From assembly GCA_041545745.1 (NCBI GenBank), contig CP168152.1:2416001-2480000 (forward strand): DNA of 64,000 nucleotides. The letters run 5' to 3'. Numbering within the stretch: the first letter of the stretch is position 1; each line of letters starts with the position of its first letter. A program made the position numbers and the translations under genes. The notes under the pieces are model-generated. The model did no database searches, was not told the origin of the DNA, and saw nothing but the letters and a program-made list of their open reading frames with translations. The stretch comes from Stenotrophomonas indicatrix. GTDB lineage: Bacteria > Pseudomonadota > Gammaproteobacteria > Xanthomonadales > Xanthomonadaceae. Positions 62,895 through 64,000 of the stretch are shown piece after piece.

Positions 62895-63418
62895 GGATGG
62901 CCACCGCCATTGGCGGCCATCACGATGTTTCCGGAAATCCGTGCCGCCGGCATGTTCGCGTCCCCTGTGCGTTGCAGTTGCAGTTGCTGCAGTTCGATGG
63001 CCGGGTCGGCCAGCAAGGGCAGCAGCCAGTTCCAGAGCGCATCGGCGGGCACACTGCGCACCTGCAGGTGCCAGCGCCCGTCACGTGTTTCGATATGCAG
63101 GCTGCCGGCCAGGCCGGCCGCGGTGATCTGTTGGCGCAGCCCGGCAAGCGTCGGCCGCTGGCCCTGCGCCTGCTGCTGTTGTTCACGGGCGCGCAGCAGC
63201 GGCGCAAGTGCCGCCGACTGCGCCTGCAGTCGTGGCAGTTCAGCCTGCCAATGGCTGCGCTGTTTCAGCAGCGGCTGCAGCCAGCCCAGCCACAGTGCAG
63301 CCGCCACTACCGCTGCAGACATCAACAGCAGCATCGCGCGCTCGCGCGCCGCCAATCGCTGCCAACGCTGCTGCAGCCCATTCAGAGAGGCCGCTGGGCG
63401 CAACCCGGCTGCGGTCAC
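62891..63418 (-). CDS. gspM: GspM inner-membrane protein
   Basis: 175 residues: a TM helix (about 28-46: MLLLMSAAVVAAALWLGWLQP), a helical Gln/Arg-rich segment, and a ferredoxin-like periplasmic domain (LHIETRDGRWHLQVRSVPADALWNWLLPLL). Length and pattern match GspM, the GspL partner in the platform. Overlaps gspL and gspD by 4 bp each. Confidence 0.88.
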   Translation of the reverse strand: MTAAGLRPAASLNGLQQRWQRLAARERAMLLLMSAAVVAAALWLGWLQPLLKQRSHWQAELPRLQAQSAALAPLLRAREQQQQAQGQRPTLAGLRQQITAAGLAGSLHIETRDGRWHLQVRSVPADALWNWLLPLLADPAIELQQLQLQRTGDANMPAARISGNIVMAANGGGHP

Positions 63419-64000
63419 GGCGCAGCCCCGCTGCTTATCCGCAACCGGCCACCGGCTTCGCGCGCAAGCTGCAGCCCCTGTGCCTGCGTCGCCTGTTGCC
63501 AGCGCGCCAGCCGTTGCGCGTCCTCGGCCAACGCCTGCGCGTCGGCATCCAGCTCCATCTCCAGCTGACCCGGCTGATAGCGCAGGCTGCGAATCTGGCC
63601 AGCCAGCTCAGGGATGGCCTGCAGCACGCTGGCAACCTGCTGCTGCACGGCAGGAAGCGTCCGTGGCGCTGCCGGCACTGCCAGGGCACGCCGCGCCTGC
63701 AGCACCGGATCGACCACTTCGTGGATCTCGGGGAAGTGCGTGCTGAACTGTTGCGTCATGTCCTGCCGCAAGGCTTCAGCCTCGCCATGCCAGCGCGATA
63801 CCTGCAGTTGCAGACCCAGCGCAGCCAGCACCGTCGCCGCCAACGCAAGACCGATGGCCAGCCGCGGCGCGCCTGCACCCATGGCCGGCAACGGCAGCGA
63901 CCAGCCAGGCAGCGGACCGCTGGATTGCAGCGCCTGCGCCAGCACGCTGGCTGGCAGGCGCTCGGCCCAGGCAGCCGGTACGGCATCGATCCACTGAACC
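63415..64000 (-). CDS. gspL: GspL inner-membrane protein (5' end outside window)
   Basis: At least 195 C-terminal residues are visible; the frame stays open to the window edge. Visible parts: the end of the cytoplasmic domain, a TM helix (RLAIGLALAATVLAALGLQL), and a periplasmic ferredoxin-like domain (IRSLRYQPGQLEMELDADAQALAEDAQRLARWQQAT). GspL docks the GspE ATPase to the membrane and pairs with GspM. gspK or gspG probably lie beyond the edge. Confidence 0.85.
   Translation of the reverse strand, partial: VQWIDAVPAAWAERLPASVLAQALQSSGPLPGWSLPLPAMGAGAPRLAIGLALAATVLAALGLQLQVSRWHGEAEALRQDMTQQFSTHFPEIHEVVDPVLQARRALAVPAAPRTLPAVQQQVASVLQAIPELAGQIRSLRYQPGQLEMELDADAQALAEDAQRLARWQQATQAQGLQLAREAGGRLRISSGAAP

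Overview
The window looks like chromosomal DNA of the Stenotrophomonas maltophilia complex, or a very close xanthomonad. The base composition is uniformly GC-rich. Many intergenic ends carry short palindromes that start with GTAG, typically GTAGATCCACGCC-ATGCGTGGATG. These match the SMAG (Stenotrophomonas maltophilia GTAG) repeats. I saw no rRNA, tRNA, IS element, prophage or CRISPR locus. The assignment rests on repeat type and gene content read by eye; no database search was run.

1-9.6 kb is a metal-homeostasis region. A partial DHA2-type efflux pump with a strong palindromic operator is followed by a tightly overlapping minus-strand operon: ZrgA-type DUF2796 protein, ABC ATPase, FtsX-type permease, two DUF3299 lipoproteins and a membrane-anchored protein. 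A Zur-like box lies between this operon and a divergent MerC-like gene. A second Zur-like box lies between a TonB-dependent receptor and a divergent AraC regulator. Together these suggest a zinc-starvation regulon.

9.6-22.9 kb is mixed: a LysR/SDR divergent pair, a GH92 mannosidase, an autotransporter with a (Asp-Pro-Val)n linker, small redox and attachment-type proteins, a ProP-type transporter, tandem paralogous exported proteins, and a hybrid toxin-antitoxin pair (Phd-like antitoxin with a zeta-like kinase).

22.9-30.1 kb is a haem-uptake island of the Slam/hemophilin type. It holds a FecI-type sigma factor, a FecR-type regulator, an STN-domain TonB receptor, a small exported hemophilin-like barrel protein and a Slam-type (DUF560) outer-membrane translocator, all on the minus strand.

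30.2-34.1 kb is a LysR regulator divergent from pirin, two isochorismatase-fold hydrolases and an OsmC-like protein.

34.1-64 kb is the most striking part. It has an orphan Phd-like protein, a putative porin, TonB, ExbD, an ExbB fused to DUF2341/LamG-like domains, and a TpsB transporter. These are followed by a type II secretion system (T2SS) split into gspC, gspHIJ and gspL-M-D-E-F. Inserted in the middle are a 4132-residue filamentous haemagglutinin-like TpsA and a DING-family phosphate-binding protein. From memory, this gene set resembles the phosphate-starvation Hxc T2SS plus PdtA/PdtB region of Pseudomonas aeruginosa. A Pho-box-like sequence lies upstream of tpsB. The secretin carries an unusual C-terminal SPOR-like domain.
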